This document shows, piece after piece, positions 5,024 to 6,959 of a stretch of 6,959 bases of DNA. How positions within the stretch are numbered: the first letter of the stretch is position 1; the number at the start of each line of letters is the position of its first letter. The DNA lies in the NCBI GenBank assembly GCA_002315495.1, contig DCGJ01000059.1, positions 1 to 6,959 of the forward strand. Reading direction: 5' to 3'. The notes beneath the pieces were generated by a model. It did not search any database. It saw only the letters and a program-made list of their open reading frames with translations, and was not told the origin of the DNA. Source of the DNA: Lachnoclostridium sp. UBA1781 (GTDB taxonomy: Bacteria > Bacillota > Clostridia > Lachnospirales > Lachnospiraceae). A program made the translations under genes and the position numbers.

Positions 5024-6880
5024 ATGAAGCGTATGATTAGCTTCGGGTTGATGCTTCTTCTGCTCGTTGGTTTGCTGAGCGGATGTGGTGAGAAAACCGA
5101 AGAAACGAACAGTCCTGTACCGACGGAAGCAACAACAACGGACGTGAAACCGGCGACGGACGAGACTAAGACAGAGGAAACTGTAACAACGGAGCAGCCG
5201 GTGACAACGGAAGAGCCGGTAAAGACGGAGGAGCCTGTGAAGACGGAGGAACCTGTGAAGACAGAAGATACGAATACGGATACAACGGATTATGATGCCT
5301 TGCACGAGTCCGAATATAGCAGCTTAAAGGAGGCTTATGCCGATTACTTTATGCTGGGCACCATTTATACGACCAACGTGACTTCCGGTAAGGACCAGGA
5401 AGTGGTTACCGCAAACTTTAATGTGATTACGCCGGAGAATATTCTGAAGCCGGAAGCAACGCAGAGAACGGAAGGAAACTTTACCTTTAGCGCCGGAGAC
5501 GCAATGGTATCCTGGGCAAAGGAGCACGACATTGTCCTTCATGGACATTGCCTTGCATGGCATCAGCAGACTCCAAAGTGGATGGCTTCGGACAGTAGTG
5601 ACAAGGAGAAAGCCATCGAGCAGTTGAAGGCTCATATTTACAGTGTGGGACAGCATTATACCGGCTCGATGTATTCCTGGGATGTGTTAAATGAGGCAAT
5701 TCAGGACGGGGCTACGCTCCCGGCAGATGGAGATTGGACCAAGTGTCTCAGACAGTCTCAGTGGATGAAGGCCATCGGACCGGAATATGTGGCACTTTGC
5801 TTCCAATTTGCGAGAGAAGCTGCACCGGATGCCGTTTTGTACTATAACGATTACAATCTAAATGAGGCTTCCAAGGCAGAGATTGCGGCCGCAATGGTTT
5901 CCGATCTTCGTGCACAGGGAGTTCCGATTGATGGTATTGGTATGCAGGGACATTACACCACCTCTACCAGCCTCGCATCGGTCGCAACCAGTCTGGAATT
6001 GTTCTCGAAGATTGAGGGAATTAAGATTTCCGTATCGGAGCTCGATGTCGGAGTTGCCGGCGTAAAGACCGGAAAGCTCAATAAGCAGCAGGAGATGGTA
6101 CAGGCCGCATTTTACGCAAATCTGTTCTTGATTTATAAGCAGTATGCGAACGTGATTGAGCGTGTTACCTTCTGGGGCTATCGCGACAATACCAGTTGGA
6201 GAAGCGAGACGGCGCCACTCCTTTATAATGGAAGTCTGGAACCAAAGGAAGCTTACTATGCCGTGTTGAATCCGGAAAAGTATGCAACCATCGATGTGGA
6301 TGGACTTGGCAAGGTGGAGACGAAGAAAGCGGAAGCTTCTTATGGTACACCAACCATTGATGGTGAGATTGATGAGTGCTGGAGCAATGCGAAGAAATAC
6401 GGCATTTCCAATTGCCTGTTCGCATGGCAGGGAGCAGATGGCACGATTCAGCTTCTGTGGGATGAGAATTATCTCTATGCATTGGCGATTGTAAATGATA
6501 CCCAGCTCAATGCATCCAACTCCAATAAGTACGAGCAGGACTCCGTGGAATTCTTCCTCGATCCGAACAACTGTAAGAGAAGCTCCTATGATTCTCTTTG
6601 CGGTCAGTATCGTGTGAACTACAAGGGCATTACGAGCTATGGTACCACGCCGACAACGGTGGGCTTTGAGTCTGCTGCAACCCAGACCAACGGTGGATAC
6701 ATCATCGAGATGAAGATTCCGGTATCCGGACTCACAGAAGGCAAGGTGATGGGCTTTGACGCGCAGATTAATGATGCAAATGCGTCCGGGCAGCGTGTCA
6801 GCGTGCGTAAATTTAACGCAACCTCGGACGATGCTTACAGCAATCCGTCCATGTGGGGCGAAGTAACTCTTGTGAAGTAG
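5024..6880 (+). CDS. Lipoprotein endo-1,4-beta-xylanase, GH10 with C-terminal CBM9-like domain
   Basis: A 618-residue secreted, lipid-anchored xylanase that should cut internal beta-1,4 bonds in xylan. The signal peptide ends in a lipobox LLSGC, with C21 as the lipidated residue. Residues 22-88 form a Thr/Glu/Pro spacer with tandem repeats. The GH10 barrel (about 91-417) has the N-terminal signature TPENILKPE (136-144), HGHCLAWH (173-180), acid/base E224 in WDVLNEA, YNDYN (274-278), GMQGHY (306-311), nucleophile E339 in SELDV, and WGYRDNTSWR (384-393), so catalysis should be intact. The last part (about 436-618), with IDGEIDECW, LLWDENYLYALAIVND and a closing MWGEV, fits a CBM9-type xylan-binding domain. 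The ATG has AAGGAAGA 4-5 nt upstream; a second ATG at codon 4 would also leave a usable signal peptide. It is monocistronic, between its own promoter region and a terminator. No other xylan genes are in view. Confidence 0.95.
   Translation: MKRMISFGLMLLLLVGLLSGCGEKTEETNSPVPTEATTTDVKPATDETKTEETVTTEQPVTTEEPVKTEEPVKTEEPVKTEDTNTDTTDYDALHESEYSSLKEAYADYFMLGTIYTTNVTSGKDQEVVTANFNVITPENILKPEATQRTEGNFTFSAGDAMVSWAKEHDIVLHGHCLAWHQQTPKWMASDSSDKEKAIEQLKAHIYSVGQHYTGSMYSWDVLNEAIQDGATLPADGDWTKCLRQSQWMKAIGPEYVALCFQFAREAAPDAVLYYNDYNLNEASKAEIAAAMVSDLRAQGVPIDGIGMQGHYTTSTSLASVATSLELFSKIEGIKISVSELDVGVAGVKTGKLNKQQEMVQAAFYANLFLIYKQYANVIERVTFWGYRDNTSWRSETAPLLYNGSLEPKEAYYAVLNPEKYATIDVDGLGKVETKKAEASYGTPTIDGEIDECWSNAKKYGISNCLFAWQGADGTIQLLWDENYLYALAIVNDTQLNASNSNKYEQDSVEFFLDPNNCKRSSYDSLCGQYRVNYKGITSYGTTPTTVGFESAATQTNGGYIIEMKIPVSGLTEGKVMGFDAQINDANASGQRVSVRKFNATSDDAYSNPSMWGEVTLVK
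5171..5260 (+). repeat. Five tandem 18-bp repeats encoding a T-E-E-P-V-K linker
   Basis: Five in-frame 18-nt units (starts 5171, 5189, 5207, 5225, 5243) encode TEETVT, TEQPVT, TEEPVK, TEEPVK, TEEPVK, followed by a partial TED. The last two units differ by only one base and the first units are more diverged, which suggests growth by duplication at the 3' end. In the protein (residues 50-79) it is an extended acidic spacer between the lipid anchor and the GH10 domain. Confidence 0.9.
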
Positions 6881-6920
6881 AGATACGAATCGTTCAAAAA
6901 TACATATCACATAAAAACAG

Positions 6921-6955
6921 ACAGCAGGTTCTGATGGACCTGCTGTTTGCTTTTT
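6921..6955 (+). terminator. Rho-independent terminator after the xylanase
   Basis: ACAGCAGGTTC (6921-6931) pairs with GGACCTGCTGT (6936-6946) over 11 bp, including one G-U pair, around the loop TGAT. It is followed by TTGCTTTTT. It lies 40 bases past the stop. An upstream run of five As (6914-6918) could let it work weakly on the minus strand too. Confidence 0.88.
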
Positions 6956-6959
6956 GGGG

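Noticed and set aside
5858..6910. Long open frame (350 codons) on the minus strand opposite the xylanase
   Set aside because: It is antisense to a clearly real GH10-CBM9 gene, shows no recognisable domain, and is rich in Cys, His, Arg and Ile as expected from the complement of coding sequence.

Overview
The window looks like a piece of chromosome from a sporulating, plant-fibre-degrading member of the Clostridia (Bacillota), probably a Lachnospiraceae relative. This is inferred from four things: a clostridial-type spore photoproduct lyase, a 7TMR-DISM sensor kinase, a GH10-CBM9 xylanase lipoprotein of the kind made by gut or rumen Firmicutes, and AGGAGG-type ribosome binding sites with two TTG starts. 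The genus cannot be fixed from sequence reading alone. I see no phage genes, insertion sequences, CRISPR array, tRNA or rRNA.

Layout, left to right. (1) A classical short-chain dehydrogenase/reductase on the minus strand (35-805). A perfect Shine-Dalgarno just beyond its stop suggests it heads an operon that leaves the window on the left. (2) A 97-bp region before the HK transcript start (roughly 806-904) holds candidate divergent promoters that appear to share one palindromic -35 hexamer (TTGCAA), plus a perfect 7-4-7 inverted repeat at the SDR start site. (3) A membrane sensor histidine kinase on the plus strand (969-2912), with no response regulator beside it. (4) A strong two-way terminator (2917-2957) serving the convergent kinase and lyase transcripts. 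(5) A two-gene minus-strand operon: an MTAN/PNP-fold nucleosidase-like gene (3975-4826) followed, with a 32-nt overlap, by a spore photoproduct lyase (2990-4006). Both start at TTG behind good ribosome binding sites. (6) A divergent intergenic region (4827-5023) with overlapping candidate promoters and a long imperfect inverted repeat (4849-4895). (7) A lipoprotein GH10 xylanase with a Thr/Glu/Pro repeat linker and a C-terminal CBM9-like domain (5024-6880), ending at a clear terminator (6921-6955).

How they may work together. The nucleosidase-lyase pair is the most suggestive unit. Spore photoproduct lyase is a radical-SAM enzyme that repairs UV-made thymine dimers in germinating spores. An MTAN-fold partner could cleave 5'-deoxyadenosine or other adenosyl by-products that inhibit radical-SAM enzymes. 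The lyase also lacks the cysteine that serves as hydrogen donor in the Bacillus enzyme and carries other cysteines that might replace it. The xylanase is a cell-surface enzyme for xylan breakdown. The kinase probably senses an extracellular ligand, but nothing in the window ties it to the xylanase or to spores. The SDR substrate is unknown.
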